Source: Prochlorococcus marinus
Lineage (GTDB): Bacteria; Cyanobacteriota; Cyanobacteriia; PCC-6307; Cyanobiaceae
Assembly (NCBI RefSeq): GCF_001180245.1
Contig: NZ_CVSV01000075.1
Span: 57,495 to 121,494, forward strand
Reading direction: 5' to 3'
Length of the DNA stretch: 64,000 nt
Shown in pieces: positions 1-21,294 of the stretch. Under the pieces are notes generated by a model. That model was not told where the DNA came from. It saw only the letters and a list, made by a program, of their open reading frames with translations, and ran no database searches. Every line of letters starts with the position of its first letter. Within the stretch, counting starts at the first letter, position 1. A program made the translations under genes and the position numbers.

Positions 1-638
1 AAATTAAAATTAAAGAATTAAATAATAAGACCAATCTCACAAGATTAACTGATGGAGATGATTATTGGGTATCTCAAGTTTTTGACAGCATTTGGCCATT
101 CAAAGCTTTCACGAATATTAATTTTGATAATAAAAAATTTTTAGATATTGGATCAGGCTGTGGCTTCCCAGGTTTAGCTTATGCAATAACTCATCCTAAT
201 TCTGAGATATACCTAATTGATTCTTTGAAAAAGAAAACAGATGCAATAAAAATTTTAGTTGAGCAGATCAATTTCAAAAACAATATTCATGTAATCAATG
301 ATCGTATTGAGAATTTAGCCCACCAATCGTCAATGAGAAATAATTTTAATATTGCAACAACTAGAGCGGTTAGTAATCCATCAACAGTTTCAGAATATAT
401 ACTACCAATGATAAAAAAAGAAGGGATTGGAGTTTTATATTGTGGCAAATGGACGAATCAAGAAAGTAACAATCTAGATAAAACTTTAGAAATATTAGAA
501 GGTAAAGTTAAAGATAAAAAAGAGATACTATTACCAAGAAATAAAGGCACCCGAAATATTATTCTTATTCAACCAAAGAATTTTTGTCCTGAAATTTACC
601 CAAGAAAAGTAGGCAAACCAGAAAAAAATCCATTATGA
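1..638 (+). CDS. rsmG: 16S rRNA (guanine-N7) methyltransferase RsmG, 5' end outside window
   Basis: RsmG (GidB) methylates N7 of a guanine in the 530 loop of 16S rRNA using S-adenosylmethionine. The reading frame is open from the left edge (codons in phase with base 3), so the N-terminus is missing. The SAM-binding motif reads FLDIGSGCGFPG (about bases 138-173), followed by an acidic strand end EIYLID and later TTRAV, all typical of the family. Roughly 210 residues are visible, against about 240 for a whole protein. It ends 2 nt before the convergent aldo/keto reductase stop, with no room for a separate terminator. Confidence 0.93.
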   Translation, partial: IKIKELNNKTNLTRLTDGDDYWVSQVFDSIWPFKAFTNINFDNKKFLDIGSGCGFPGLAYAITHPNSEIYLIDSLKKKTDAIKILVEQINFKNNIHVINDRIENLAHQSSMRNNFNIATTRAVSNPSTVSEYILPMIKKEGIGVLYCGKWTNQESNNLDKTLEILEGKVKDKKEILLPRNKGTRNIILIQPKNFCPEIYPRKVGKPEKNPL

Positions 639-640
639 AA

Positions 641-1834
641 TTATTTTCTTGATAATCTTTCAGCATTCTTATCTCCAAATTTTTCTTTTAAATTTCTCAA
701 TTTTTTTATAACTTTTTTTGGATTTATATGACCTTCTAATACTTTCAATAATTGCCCTTCAGAAACATCTACATCTAGTAAATTAGCGTTAAATCCTGGG
801 AACCAGTGGCTTCCATTACCAAGCAATTGATATCTAGCTCTTGCATATCCTTCCATACCCAACCAATCAATTAAATTTGAAAGCCAAAGCAGAACAGGAA
901 TATTAATATTTCCCGGAGTATATTCCCAACTTGGTAAATTTCTATTCCAATTATGATGCCATTCTAAACCTAAGGAATTAATTGATTCTTGCCTTAATTT
1001 GTTAATTATCTTTGGCACATACTTCTCAGATTCTGATAACAACGAGACAGCTTCTAAATGCAGAGCAAAATCTGTCTCTTTTGCAATACCGACACTCAAA
1101 GTATGTACATTTTGATTTCTTAAGCAAAAAAGATCATTAAAAACTATAGGATGAAGTGGTTTACAAAATTCCAACATTTTTCTTGAAGGAGTATGAAGAT
1201 GTCCTCCTTTATCAGTGGGACTTATTATGAAAACCCCAAGATCATGCTTATTGGCTAAATTAATAACCTTTGTATTTTCCTGATTAATGAAATACCAGTG
1301 CAAATTTACATAATCAAATAAGTTTGTTGATATGGCCTTTTCAATAAGTGAAGATTTTCCATGGGTTGAAAATCCAATAGATCCAATTAAATTTTCTTTT
1401 TGAAAATTCCTCAAAATATCAATGCAACCTCCATCTCGAATAGCCTGATGTAAATGTTCAGCAGTATTGATACCATGTATTGCTAACAAATCAATTTTTT
1501 TAACTTTCAATTTTTCAATGCTAGATAATACATCTCGCTCAAAAATTTCTGGATTACTATTTGGTGGAATCTTTGTTTGGATTATATTTGGAATTTTCTT
1601 AGTATTCTTAAAACACATCCCTAATTGCACTTCAGAAGTTCCATAGTACTTGGCGGTTTCTATATGACTTAAGCCATATTGTGTGGCAAGATCTAATATA
1701 TTTTCTACTTTATTTTGTTCTTCGTATGAAACCTCAGAAAAATCTAATTGATCCCAACTTTTTTGAAATCTCATACCACCTAAAGATAAAACAGGAATCT
1801 TCAGATTGGTTCTACCAAATCTACGATATTGCAT
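641..1834 (-). CDS. Aldo/keto reductase family protein
   Basis: A 397-residue protein with an aldo/keto reductase (TIM-barrel, NADPH-dependent) N-terminal two thirds. The opening YRRFGRTNLKIPVLSLGGMR is typical of the family. The catalytic segment reads HIETAKYYGTSE near residue 59, so a Glu stands where most members have the catalytic Asp. The later LLAIHGI keeps the usual His. The C-terminal ~130 residues extend beyond a minimal barrel and resemble the tail of cyanobacterial AKRs, but no CxxCxxC cluster motif is visible there. The substrate is unknown. It lies 10 nt after the ferredoxin gene and is probably co-transcribed with it, so ferredoxin could be a redox partner (inference). Confidence 0.85.
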   Translation of the reverse strand: MQYRRFGRTNLKIPVLSLGGMRFQKSWDQLDFSEVSYEEQNKVENILDLATQYGLSHIETAKYYGTSEVQLGMCFKNTKKIPNIIQTKIPPNSNPEIFERDVLSSIEKLKVKKIDLLAIHGINTAEHLHQAIRDGGCIDILRNFQKENLIGSIGFSTHGKSSLIEKAISTNLFDYVNLHWYFINQENTKVINLANKHDLGVFIISPTDKGGHLHTPSRKMLEFCKPLHPIVFNDLFCLRNQNVHTLSVGIAKETDFALHLEAVSLLSESEKYVPKIINKLRQESINSLGLEWHHNWNRNLPSWEYTPGNINIPVLLWLSNLIDWLGMEGYARARYQLLGNGSHWFPGFNANLLDVDVSEGQLLKVLEGHINPKKVIKKLRNLKEKFGDKNAERLSRK

Positions 1835-1844
1835 CTTGTTGATA

Positions 1845-2204
1845 TTAGTGCTTATTCATTCTCGGTGGCTTTCCAAATGTTTGAAACATATCCCTATCGA
1901 GACTATTCTCTAAATCATCTAATTCTTCAAATTTTACCCAATGAATACAATCAACAGGGCATGTATCTACTGCTTCTTGTATGACATCAGAACTATCTCC
2001 ATCTTGCCTAATAGCTCGACTTCTACCATGAAATTCATCAACAATGAAAGTGTTCGAAGCTACGTGAACACAGTACTGACAACCAATACACTTTGCTTCA
2101 TCAACCCATACAGCTTTTTCAGCTAGCTGACCACCTAAAACAGGCTCATAGCCTGTAATCCCAATATTTTCTTCAGTATTATGAAATGGATCCGTAAAAT
2201 CCAT
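1845..2204 (-). CDS. Single-cluster [4Fe-4S] ferredoxin
   Basis: A 119-residue soluble electron carrier. Cys39, Cys42 and Cys45 (CIGCQYC) plus Cys82 followed by Pro (CPVDC) can ligate one [4Fe-4S] cluster. The second cluster motif of bacterial-type ferredoxins is absent. About 30 residues precede the cluster domain and an acidic tail follows it, as in cyanobacterial and plastid single-cluster ferredoxin-like proteins. It sits 9 nt downstream of the Ycf35 gene in a minus-strand run with DUF2997, and this trio is a recurring cyanobacterial arrangement as I recall. The electron donor and acceptor are unknown. Confidence 0.88.
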   Translation of the reverse strand: MDFTDPFHNTEENIGITGYEPVLGGQLAEKAVWVDEAKCIGCQYCVHVASNTFIVDEFHGRSRAIRQDGDSSDVIQEAVDTCPVDCIHWVKFEELDDLENSLDRDMFQTFGKPPRMNKH

Positions 2205-2213
2205 ATCTTGACA

Positions 2214-2606
2214 TTAGTTTTCCCACTTGGTTAAGACCAATTCAATAGAACCATCATTTTTATTTTTTTGATCTACGATTTGATATCCATCTTCTTGCGT
2301 TTTAGAAATGATTGTTTGGTAAGCATACATTTGTGTAACTTTTGAGATAAATCTTTCTACTGGAATCTCAAATTTCCAAAGATCAAGGTCAGTAACTAAC
2401 TCATATGCATTAGAATTATTATCCCATTTAAATCCAACTTGGGTATCACCAGGTAAATTCATACTTATATCAACAGCTGTGAATTGACCTTTATATCCTT
2501 TTACAAACTTTTCTTCTCGATTAATAATATAACCGAAATGATTTAAAGCCTTAATTAATGGCTCTACTTCTTTGAGCTGAGTTTTAATTGTACTAAAGTG
2601 TGACAT
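2214..2606 (-). CDS. ycf35: Ycf35 / DUF1257 family protein
   Basis: A 130-residue protein starting MSHFSTIKTQLKE, the signature opening of Ycf35 (DUF1257), which is encoded in cyanobacteria and red-lineage plastid genomes. No transmembrane segment or metal motif is apparent, and the biochemical function is not established. Its start overlaps the end of the DUF2997 gene by 14 nt in another frame, suggesting translational coupling. The single-cluster ferredoxin gene follows directly. The grouping suggests an iron-sulfur or redox maintenance role, which is inference from context only. Confidence 0.88.
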   Translation of the reverse strand: MSHFSTIKTQLKEVEPLIKALNHFGYIINREEKFVKGYKGQFTAVDISMNLPGDTQVGFKWDNNSNAYELVTDLDLWKFEIPVERFISKVTQMYAYQTIISKTQEDGYQIVDQKNKNDGSIELVLTKWEN

Positions 2607-2808
2607 TAGATTCGTTATTTAATTGTGTTAAGTTTTCACTTTGATTAGAGATGAAAGCATCAGAAGTTTTATTCTTAACTGTTACTTTACCGAGAGCATT
2701 TTCGAGATTTTTTGTAGCTTCATTGCATGAATTACCAGTAAATCCCTCAACAGTCTCTTCAACTCTTCCGTCTTGATGAATTTTGAATCTCAATGTTTTT
2801 TGAGGCAT
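2593..2808 (-). CDS. DUF2997 family small protein
   Basis: A 71-residue protein beginning MPQKTLRFKIHQDGRVEETVEGFTG, matching the DUF2997 pattern (a short beta-rich domain with a conserved DGRVEE stretch and a Cys in the following helix). An in-frame TTG three codons upstream (2817) is possible, but the ATG at 2808 gives the family-typical N-terminus. The last ~25 residues are low-complexity and Asn/Ser-rich. It is the first gene of the probable DUF2997-ycf35-ferredoxin-AKR unit, and its 3' end overlaps ycf35 by 14 nt. Function unknown. Confidence 0.8.
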   Translation of the reverse strand: MPQKTLRFKIHQDGRVEETVEGFTGNSCNEATKNLENALGKVTVKNKTSDAFISNQSENLTQLNNESNVTL

Positions 2809-2956
2809 TAAATTCAAGTACTGAGTACTTTTACTTTATATAGAATAACGAAAATATTTTGTTTCAGTTGGTACAAGTTAATTAATTTTAATTTTTATAT
2901 TGAATATCTGATAAATTAATTTACTTATCTGGTGATCTTGTAAAAAATTAAGATTT

Positions 2957-3724
2957 TTAATTATAAAAACCTTGCATCCCCATTGAATCAAGGGCAGTTT
3001 TTGCTTCTTCCATAACAGATGGCTCTTTATCGAAAAGGGCTATCTTAGTACATTCATCAACAAAACTCTCTTGGAATGTATTGTTTAATTTTTCGTACAG
3101 CCTACACAACGACCAAATACAATTACTTCTTACACCTGATTCATTATCTATCTTTAAACTTATTAAAAGTTGTTCTGCTGCTAATTGAGCGTTCTCAAGA
3201 GAGACATTTCCAATTTCAGCTAAAGAACTTGATGACCATAACCTTACTGCAGCCACATCATTCTTTAAGGCATTTATTAATGGTTCTAAAACAATTTGGT
3301 TATCATAATTAGCTAAGCTCCATGCAGTTGCTCTTCTGACATAAGCATTATCATCTGTTTTCAAAAGACTGACAAGTTTCTGGACTGCGCTAGGACATGG
3401 ATTACGACCTAAAGCATATACAGCACTCATTCTTTCAACAGGGCAAGGTTGATCAAGCAATGGTAATAAAAGTGGGAAAGATCTTTGATCTCTATACTCA
3501 CAAAATATTCGTAAGCCTTGTATTCTCTCTTCTCTATTACCTTTGAGCAATTTCAAAGCTTCATCACACTCTTGACTAATATTTAAATTTTTTGAAAAAG
3601 CATCTTCGTCAATTTGTTCTAAAGGATCTATTTCAATTTCTAAGGCCAATTCTCTCGCCAAAACATCTGGATCAACCGCAATTTCCGCTAGGCTCTCTTT
3701 TTTAGGATCCTCATTTTTCGTCAT
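2957..3724 (-). CDS. HEAT-repeat (phycobilisome-lyase-like) protein
   Basis: A 255-residue protein. After an acidic N-terminus it carries tandem HEAT-like helical repeats, for example VERMSAVYALGRNPCPSAVQKLVSLL, NAYVRRATAWSLANYDNQIVLEPLINAL and VRLWSSSSLAEIG. In cyanobacteria such repeats occur in bilin lyases (CpcE/CpeY types) and NblB-like chlorophyll/bilin-binding proteins. No phycobilisome genes are seen here, so an NblB-like or scaffold role is more likely than a lyase role, but this is inference. The gap of about 150 nt to DUF2997 suggests a separate promoter. Confidence 0.85.
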   Translation of the reverse strand: MTKNEDPKKESLAEIAVDPDVLARELALEIEIDPLEQIDEDAFSKNLNISQECDEALKLLKGNREERIQGLRIFCEYRDQRSFPLLLPLLDQPCPVERMSAVYALGRNPCPSAVQKLVSLLKTDDNAYVRRATAWSLANYDNQIVLEPLINALKNDVAAVRLWSSSSLAEIGNVSLENAQLAAEQLLISLKIDNESGVRSNCIWSLCRLYEKLNNTFQESFVDECTKIALFDKEPSVMEEAKTALDSMGMQGFYN

Positions 3725-3743
3725 TGTTAAAAAACTAAAAATA

Positions 3744-3869
3744 TTAATTCATGGGGGCAGGAGACATCATATCTCCTGGCAACCAAATTCTTGCACTTAC
3801 CGCAAAGAAGGCAATCCCAAAAAGTGCGACGATAGCGAATGGTAAAATTTTTGTCTTAATAAAACCCAA
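3744..3869 (-). CDS. Putative small single-helix membrane protein, non-ATG start
   Basis: A 41-codon frame too short for usual ORF calling. It encodes LGFIKTKILPFAIVALFG, continues IAFFAVSARIWLPG, and ends DMMSPAPMN. It has one strong hydrophobic helix followed by a conserved-looking polar tail. There is no in-frame ATG before the helix, because a TGA lies a few codons upstream. I chose the TTG at 3869; ATT is another possibility. It fills the otherwise empty gap between the HEAT-repeat gene and rlmN. The architecture resembles small photosystem or cytochrome b6f subunits, but I do not recognise it. Confidence 0.55.
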   Translation of the reverse strand: MGFIKTKILPFAIVALFGIAFFAVSARIWLPGDMMSPAPMN

Positions 3870-3938
3870 AGAATCAAATCATATTTAGTCAATAATAACC
3901 TTTTTAAGAGACTTTTAAAAAATTTTCATTAGATAACA

Positions 3939-4997
<1,059 letters not shown>

Positions 4998-5014
4998 TTA
5001 TTTGAAAACTATTT

Positions 5015-5170
<156 letters not shown>

Positions 5171-5222
5171 TTACAAATTTGAAAAATCCATTCTAGTCAT
5201 TAAAAATAATAATAGATAATAT

Positions 5223-9350
<4,128 letters not shown>

Positions 9351-9357
9351 TTAAAGA

Positions 9358-14594
<5,237 letters not shown>

Positions 14595-14816
14595 CCAAGA
14601 AAACCCTGCGATTTTGTGAGATTTACTATTTACTTTTAATCTACTTAATAATTAGTTCTTTAACTTTTCACTTAAAATGAGATAAACAATTAAATCTCGA
14701 TTTCAACAAAAAACACCTTAATAAAGAAAAATTAAATTTTGTTTAATGCTGATAAATAATTAGCTGTGTTTGTTAAAGTCAGAAAAATTAAGAAAAATTT
14801 CCAGTAATTCCTAATA

Positions 14817-15626
14817 CTAACAGCTGCAACGTCTACTTAACAAGTCAAATTTAAACAAATCTTCAGCATTCTTATAAGACTCTCTAGCAATTGTGGTTAA
14901 TTCAGTAGATCTTAAATCTGCCATAAAATTAGCAACATTTTCAACAAACGCAGGTTCATTTCTTTTACCCCTATGAGGGACAGGAGCTAAAAATGGTGAG
15001 TCAGTTTCAATTAAGTATCTATTATTTGGAACTATTTTGGCACACTCATGAATTTCATGTGCTTTTGGGAAAGTAACTATACCACTAAAACTTATGTAAA
15101 ATCCAAGATTCAAGAACTGCTTCATCTCTTTTGGTGTTCCTGTCCAACAATGAAGTACACCATCAGGACATTTCCCTTTTCTAGAGAGATCACTACATAT
15201 CTCAATCATTTCATTTGCAGCATCTCTGCAATGGATAATCACAGGCAATTGAAGTTCATAAGCTAACTCCATTTGTGGAATAAGTGCTTCAATCTGCTGA
15301 ATTTTATTTTCATTTTTAAAAAAATCTAAGCCTAATTCCCCAATAGCTACAACTCGTCTATCTTCTAGAACTGATTTTCTTAGAAGAGATTTTGAACTTT
15401 GTTCCCATTTTTTTGCTTCTAGCGGATGCAAACCAACTGAATAGTAAATTTCATTAAATTTATGAGATATTTTTTTCAACTTTGGAATCTCTGTTAATTC
15501 ACAACAAGCATGAACTAATTTTTTTACACCTCTTGAACGCAATCTTAAAACAACATCTTCAAGATCTCTCTCAAAATTTTCAAATATTAAATGACAGTGT
15601 GAGTCTATGAGTTCTATATCGCTCAT
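14817..15626 (-). CDS. tatD: TatD family metal-dependent deoxyribonuclease
   Basis: A 269-residue TIM-barrel hydrolase with two-metal ligands visible in order: His10 and His12 (DSHCHL), Glu97 (GELGLDF), the His in VIIHCRD, the His in LHCWTG and the Asp in IETDSPFLAP. TatD proteins have 3'-5' exonuclease activity on DNA in bacteria studied. It follows rpsT by 17 nt and precedes rpoB, an arrangement common in marine picocyanobacteria. The CSC ending is unremarkable. Confidence 0.93.
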   Translation of the reverse strand: MSDIELIDSHCHLIFENFERDLEDVVLRLRSRGVKKLVHACCELTEIPKLKKISHKFNEIYYSVGLHPLEAKKWEQSSKSLLRKSVLEDRRVVAIGELGLDFFKNENKIQQIEALIPQMELAYELQLPVIIHCRDAANEMIEICSDLSRKGKCPDGVLHCWTGTPKEMKQFLNLGFYISFSGIVTFPKAHEIHECAKIVPNNRYLIETDSPFLAPVPHRGKRNEPAFVENVANFMADLRSTELTTIARESYKNAEDLFKFDLLSRRCSC

Positions 15627-15643
15627 AATTATGATCTGTCTTT

Positions 15644-15937
15644 TTACTTAGTGGTAAGAGTAGTTTTTACAAAATTGTTGATTTTCGATTTTTTATTAGC
15701 ACCGTTGTTCTTGTGAAGAACATTTTTTTTAACTGCTTTATCAATTAAGCTAAAAGCTTTATTTAGACTTGTCTTTACTAAATTTTTATTATCCTCATTA
15801 GGGTTTTTTTTATATTTTTCGCAGTTCTCTAAGGTTTTTTTGGTTAAAGTCCTAACAGTTGATTTATATGACTTATTTACTAAACGATTTCTTTCGGCAA
15901 TTTGTATTCTCTTTTTTGCTGATTTGTTGTTGGCCAC
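15644..15937 (-). CDS. rpsT: 30S ribosomal protein S20
   Basis: A 97-residue, Lys/Asn-rich basic protein beginning MANNKSAKKRIQIAERNRLVNKSYKS, the S20 signature. S20 binds 16S rRNA early in 30S assembly. It is the first gene of the rpsT-tatD-rpoBC1C2 run, and a plausible promoter (TTGATT, 18 nt, TATGAT) lies just upstream. Confidence 0.96.
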   Translation of the reverse strand: MANNKSAKKRIQIAERNRLVNKSYKSTVRTLTKKTLENCEKYKKNPNEDNKNLVKTSLNKAFSLIDKAVKKNVLHKNNGANKKSKINNFVKTTLTTK

Positions 15938-15963
15938 AGAGCGTGTATAAATAGAAGATCCCT

Positions 15964-15993
15964 ATCATAACAAATAAAATGTCTACTAATCAA
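15964..15993 (-). promoter_or_regulatory. Candidate sigma-70 promoter for rpsT
   Basis: Read on the minus strand, TTGATT (15993-15988) and TATGAT (15969-15964) are separated by 18 nt. They lie about 27 nt upstream of the rpsT start codon, giving a very short leader. The boxes are close to consensus, but the region is AT-rich and chance matches are common. Confidence 0.45.
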
Positions 15994-15998
15994 TCATA

Positions 15999-16004
15999 TA
16001 TAAT
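15999..16004 (+). promoter_or_regulatory. Candidate -10 box for hisD
   Basis: A perfect TATAAT lies 51 nt before the hisD ATG. No convincing -35 box is visible at 16-18 nt spacing. It is back to back with the rpsT promoter, so hisD and rpsT would be driven from one short divergent region. Confidence 0.4.
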
Positions 16005-16055
16005 TTAGGAGATATTAAATTGGGTTTTGAGCCTCTCTTTTGAAAAATTAAGCAA

Positions 16056-17342
16056 ATGAAGATCATAAAAAATAAAAAAGAAGCTATTGAAGAGTTAAAA
16101 AGGATTTCTACTCGAACTAATTCAGATAACAATAATAAGATAAATGCAATAGTTGAAGAAATTCTTCAAGAGGTAAAATTTTCTGGTGATACAGCGGTAG
16201 AAAAATATACAAAAAAATTTGATGGTTTCGACCCTAACCCTATGCAAGTGAATGCGGATCAAATAAAAAATGCATGGGATGAAATTGATAACAATTTGAA
16301 GCACTCACTTGTGATAGCACATAAAAGAATTCAAAAATTCCATGAAAAAGAAATTCCTCAGTCTTTTACTATAAAAGGTGAATATGGTGATACAGTCCAA
16401 AGAAGATGGAGACCAGTTAAAAATGCAGGTATTTATATTCCTGGAGGTAGAGCTGCTTATCCAAGTACAGTATTAATGAATGCTATACCTGCAAAAGTAG
16501 CAGGAGTAGAAGAAATTATAATGGTATCTCCTGGGAATAAAGAAGGGAAAATAAACAAAACTGTTTTGGCTGCAGCTCACTTATCAGGGATCGATAAAGT
16601 ATTTAGAATTGGAGGAGCTCAAGCAATTGGTGCTCTAGCATTTGGCACAAATCAAATCAATAAAGTGGATGTAATTTCAGGTCCAGGGAATATATATGTT
16701 ACAACTGCGAAAAAACTTATTTATGGCTCTACAGGTATTGATTCTTTGGCTGGTCCAAGTGAAATATTAATCATTTCAGATGAAACAGCTCAAAGCACTC
16801 ATATAGCATCTGATCTACTAGCGCAAGCAGAACATGATCCTTTAGCTTCATCAATACTTCTAACTACATCAAAGAACCAGGCAAAAGAAGTTTTAGAAGA
16901 ACTTTACAAAAAAATAGATGATCATCCAAGAAAAGAAATTTGCATGCAATCAATAAAAAATTGGGGTTTAATTGTGATTTGCGAGAATTACGAATCATGT
17001 ATTGAACTAAGCAATAAATTTGCCCCTGAGCACCTGCAAATTCTTACTATAGATTCAAAAAAAATTCTTGCAGGCATAGAGAATGCAGGAGCAATATTTT
17101 TAGGAAAATGGACCCCAGAAGCAGTTGGAGATTATCTTGCTGGACCAAATCATACTTTACCCACGTCAGGAAATTCTAGATTCAGCGGTTCTTTGGGGGT
17201 TGAAACTTTTATGAAAAATACTTCAATAATAGAATTTAATGAAGAAAGTTTAAAAGTTAATAGCCTTGATATTATTAATCTTGCTAAAAGCGAGGGCTTA
17301 CATAGCCATGCTAAATCTGTAGAAATAAGATTTGAAAATTAG
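16056..17342 (+). CDS. hisD: Histidinol dehydrogenase
   Basis: A zinc enzyme that performs the last two oxidations of histidine synthesis (histidinol to histidine, two NAD+). The 428-residue protein has [20 protein letters not shown], the nucleotide-binding region [11 protein letters not shown] and GPSEILII, the metal and catalytic segment AEHDPLAS, and FAPEHLQI with the general-base His. Length is normal. It overlaps the convergent rpiA stop by 4 nt. Confidence 0.97.
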   Translation: MKIIKNKKEAIEELKRISTRTNSDNNNKINAIVEEILQEVKFSGDTAVEKYTKKFDGFDPNPMQVNADQIKNAWDEIDNNLKHSLVIAHKRIQKFHEKEIPQSFTIKGEYGDTVQRRWRPVKNAGIYIPGGRAAYPSTVLMNAIPAKVAGVEEIIMVSPGNKEGKINKTVLAAAHLSGIDKVFRIGGAQAIGALAFGTNQINKVDVISGPGNIYVTTAKKLIYGSTGIDSLAGPSEILIISDETAQSTHIASDLLAQAEHDPLASSILLTTSKNQAKEVLEELYKKIDDHPRKEICMQSIKNWGLIVICENYESCIELSNKFAPEHLQILTIDSKKILAGIENAGAIFLGKWTPEAVGDYLAGPNHTLPTSGNSRFSGSLGVETFMKNTSIIEFNEESLKVNSLDIINLAKSEGLHSHAKSVEIRFEN

Positions 17343-18052
17343 CTAGCTCTTGAAGGGGAGTAAACCACTGGAATATTGTCTTCAATTTTACCAACTAATA
17401 CTTTATCTGTAAGATCAACAAACAAACCATTTTCTAATACTCCTGGAATATTATTAATCTGCATTTCAATGTCTTTTGGATTCTTAATACCATCATTAAA
17501 TAATACATCTAGGACGAGGTTGCCTTGATCAGTAACAACTGGGCCAGCTTTTTTAGTAGCCATTCTTAAAGAAGAATTTCCATTCATTTCTGAAATGACT
17601 TCCTTTACTTGCTTCCACGCATTTGGAAGAACTTCCACAGGTAAAGGGAAAGATTGATTTAGATTTTGTACAAGTTTAGTTTCATCAACAACAATCAACA
17701 ATTGATTAGCTTTAGATGCTACTAACTTTTCTCTAACATGGCATGCTCCTCCTCCTTTGATTAATTGAAATCCTGGATCAACTTCATCTGCTCCATCAAT
17801 AGCTAAGTCAATTTGAGATAGAGAAGCTAAATCGATAAGCGGGATATCCAGTTCGAGTGCTAAAACTTCTGATTGAAAAGAAGTTGCAACACCTCTTATA
17901 TTTTTGAGTTTTCCAGAACGTATTTCATCCGCAAGGCTTTTTATCATTAACGCAGCTGTAGATCCAGAACCTAATCCGAGAATCATGTCACTCTTAACTT
18001 CCCTTATTGCTGCATCAGCAACTGCTTGTTTCATTTGAGTTTGTGAATCCAA
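17339..18052 (-). CDS. rpiA: Ribose-5-phosphate isomerase A
   Basis: Interconverts ribose-5-phosphate and ribulose-5-phosphate in the Calvin and pentose phosphate cycles. The 237-residue protein carries GLGSGSTA (phosphate loop), the catalytic DGADEVD and [11 protein letters not shown]. Length is normal. It lies 47 nt downstream of the HtrA-type protease gene on the same strand and is convergent with hisD with a 4-nt overlap. Confidence 0.97.
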   Translation of the reverse strand: MDSQTQMKQAVADAAIREVKSDMILGLGSGSTAALMIKSLADEIRSGKLKNIRGVATSFQSEVLALELDIPLIDLASLSQIDLAIDGADEVDPGFQLIKGGGACHVREKLVASKANQLLIVVDETKLVQNLNQSFPLPVEVLPNAWKQVKEVISEMNGNSSLRMATKKAGPVVTDQGNLVLDVLFNDGIKNPKDIEMQINNIPGVLENGLFVDLTDKVLVGKIEDNIPVVYSPSRAS

Positions 18053-18099
18053 AATCTTTTTCTCTTATGTTTATAGATTATTAAATTTCAATGGGTGCT

Positions 18100-19230
<1,131 letters not shown>

Positions 19231-19386
19231 TTAATTAATATGCTTACTATTTGATAAATCTAGTTGAAGAAAAAGGTTATCGTTGATTTTTTGTTTACAT
19301 CCATAAAATACAAATTTTTTAAATTTTTCTATAGAAAAAACTTCTTTATGTGTGAAAATAAATTTTAAATAAGTTTATAAATAAAT

Positions 19387-19854
19387 TTGAATAAAGAAAC
19401 CATAAGTGAACTAAAAGCTCTATTAGAAAAGGTTGCTAATGAAAGGGGTTTAGAAATCTACGGCCTAATTATACAAACTAATCAAAATCCAATTGTTATT
19501 GAAATAACCATAATAAAAACTAATAGAGAAGACATTTCCTTAGATGATTGTGCCCTCTTTAGCACCCCAGCATCTGACGAGATAGAAAAATCAAATCTTT
19601 TAAATTGTTCATATGTCTTAGAAATTAGTAGTCAAGGGGTCAGTGATGAATTAACCTCAGAGAGAGACTTCAAAACTTTTAAGGGTTTTCCAGTTAATGT
19701 TGAGTTAAACCAAAAGAATTCAAAAATAAAATTTCTGAATGGTTTACTTTATGAAAAGTCTAATGATTATTTAGCCATTAACATTAAAGGTAAGATAAAG
19801 AAAATCCCTTTAGATGAAGTATTAAAGATTAGTCTTTCTACCTTAAAAGATTAA
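19387..19854 (+). CDS. rimP: Ribosome maturation factor RimP
   Basis: A 155-residue protein needed for 30S subunit maturation. The sequence has the family pattern: an N-terminal alpha/beta domain ([17 protein letters not shown]), then [20 protein letters not shown], which corresponds to the LEVSSPG..RPL consensus, and a C-terminal SH3-like domain. The start is TTG at 19387. First gene of the rimP-nusA-ylxR-infB operon. Confidence 0.9.
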   Translation: MNKETISELKALLEKVANERGLEIYGLIIQTNQNPIVIEITIIKTNREDISLDDCALFSTPASDEIEKSNLLNCSYVLEISSQGVSDELTSERDFKTFKGFPVNVELNQKNSKIKFLNGLLYEKSNDYLAINIKGKIKKIPLDEVLKISLSTLKD

Positions 19855-19890
19855 TCATTTTTCAAACATTGTTCAATTTTCCCATCATAG

Positions 19891-21294
19891 ATGGCATTAG
19901 TTATTCTCCCAGGTTTAAACAATCTTATTGAAGATATTAGTGAGGAAAAAAAGTTACCTCCTAATATCGTCGAAGCAGCCTTGCGCGAAGCTCTTTTAAA
20001 GGGATACGAAAAATATAGAAGAACTTTTTACATTGGAGTTAATGAAGATCCATTTGATGAAGAATACTTTAGTAATTTTGATGTTGGATTAGATCTAGAT
20101 GAAGAAGGTTATAGGATCTTGTCAAGTAAAATAATTGTAGAAGAAGTTGAAAGCGAAGATCATCAAATATCTTTAGTAGAAGTTAAACAAGTAGCTGATG
20201 ATGCTCAAATAGGTGACACGGTTGTTTTAGACGTTACTCCAGAAAAAGAAGATTTTGGACGAATGGCTGCTTCAACAACAAAGCAAGTTTTAGCTCATAA
20301 ATTAAGAGATCAACAAAGAAAAATGATCCAAGAAGAATTTGCAGATTTGGAAGATCCTGTTTTAACTGCAAGAGTTATAAGATTTGAAAGACAATCAGTA
20401 ATAATGGGAGTTAGTTCTGGTATTGGTAGACCAGAAGTAGAGGCCGAACTTCCTAAAAGAGATCAATTACCAAATGACAATTATAGGGCTAATGCAACTT
20501 TTAAAGTATTCTTGAAAGAAGTTAGCGAAATAGCCAGAAAAGGACCACAACTTTTTGTAAGCAGAGCAAATGCTGGATTAGTTGTGTATTTATTTGAAAA
20601 TGAAGTCCCCGAAATTCAAGAAGGTACAGTAAAAATTGTTGCTGTTTCAAGAGAAGCGAATCCGCCTTCAAGATCTGTTGGGCCAAGAACAAAAGTAGCT
20701 GTTGATAGCGTCGAACAAGAAGTTGACCCTGTAGGTGCTTGTATTGGAGCGAGAGGGGCAAGAATCCAACAAGTAGTAAATGAACTAAGAGGAGAAAAAA
20801 TTGATGTTATTAAATGGTCATCTGACCCAATACAATATATTTTAAACTCTTTAAGTCCTGCGAAAGTCGATCTCGTGAGACTTGTTGACCCTGAAGGTCA
20901 ACATGCGCATGTACTAGTTCCTCCCGATCAATTAAGTCTCGCAATAGGTAGAGAAGGACAAAATGTAAGACTTGCAGCAAGATTAACTGGTTGGAAAATT
21001 GATGTTAAAAACTCACATGAATACGATCAGGAAGCAGAAGATGCTGCAGTCTCTGAATTAATCATTCAAAGGGAAGATGAAGAGAATCTCCAGCGAGAAG
21101 CTGAGCTTAGATTAGAAGCAGAACAAGCTGAGCGTGCTGCGGAAGATGCAAGATTAAGAGAACTTTATCCTCTACCTGAAGATGATGATGAATATGGACA
21201 AGAATTGTATGAAGAAGAAAACTTCTCAGATAGTAATCAATTAGAAGCTGTTCAAGATGATGATATATCCGCCAAAGAGGAGAGAAAACGGTGA
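19891..21294 (+). CDS. nusA: Transcription termination/antitermination protein NusA
   Basis: A 467-residue protein with an N-terminal polymerase-binding domain ([29 protein letters not shown]), an S1 domain, and two KH domains including [15 protein letters not shown] and the [16 protein letters not shown] loop. The tail from ~390 is Glu/Ala-rich then acidic, and the two extra acidic repeats of E. coli NusA are not recognisable. It modulates pausing, termination and antitermination. Its stop overlaps the ylxR GTG start (GTGA). Confidence 0.97.
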   Translation: MALVILPGLNNLIEDISEEKKLPPNIVEAALREALLKGYEKYRRTFYIGVNEDPFDEEYFSNFDVGLDLDEEGYRILSSKIIVEEVESEDHQISLVEVKQVADDAQIGDTVVLDVTPEKEDFGRMAASTTKQVLAHKLRDQQRKMIQEEFADLEDPVLTARVIRFERQSVIMGVSSGIGRPEVEAELPKRDQLPNDNYRANATFKVFLKEVSEIARKGPQLFVSRANAGLVVYLFENEVPEIQEGTVKIVAVSREANPPSRSVGPRTKVAVDSVEQEVDPVGACIGARGARIQQVVNELRGEKIDVIKWSSDPIQYILNSLSPAKVDLVRLVDPEGQHAHVLVPPDQLSLAIGREGQNVRLAARLTGWKIDVKNSHEYDQEAEDAAVSELIIQREDEENLQREAELRLEAEQAERAAEDARLRELYPLPEDDDEYGQELYEEENFSDSNQLEAVQDDDISAKEERKR

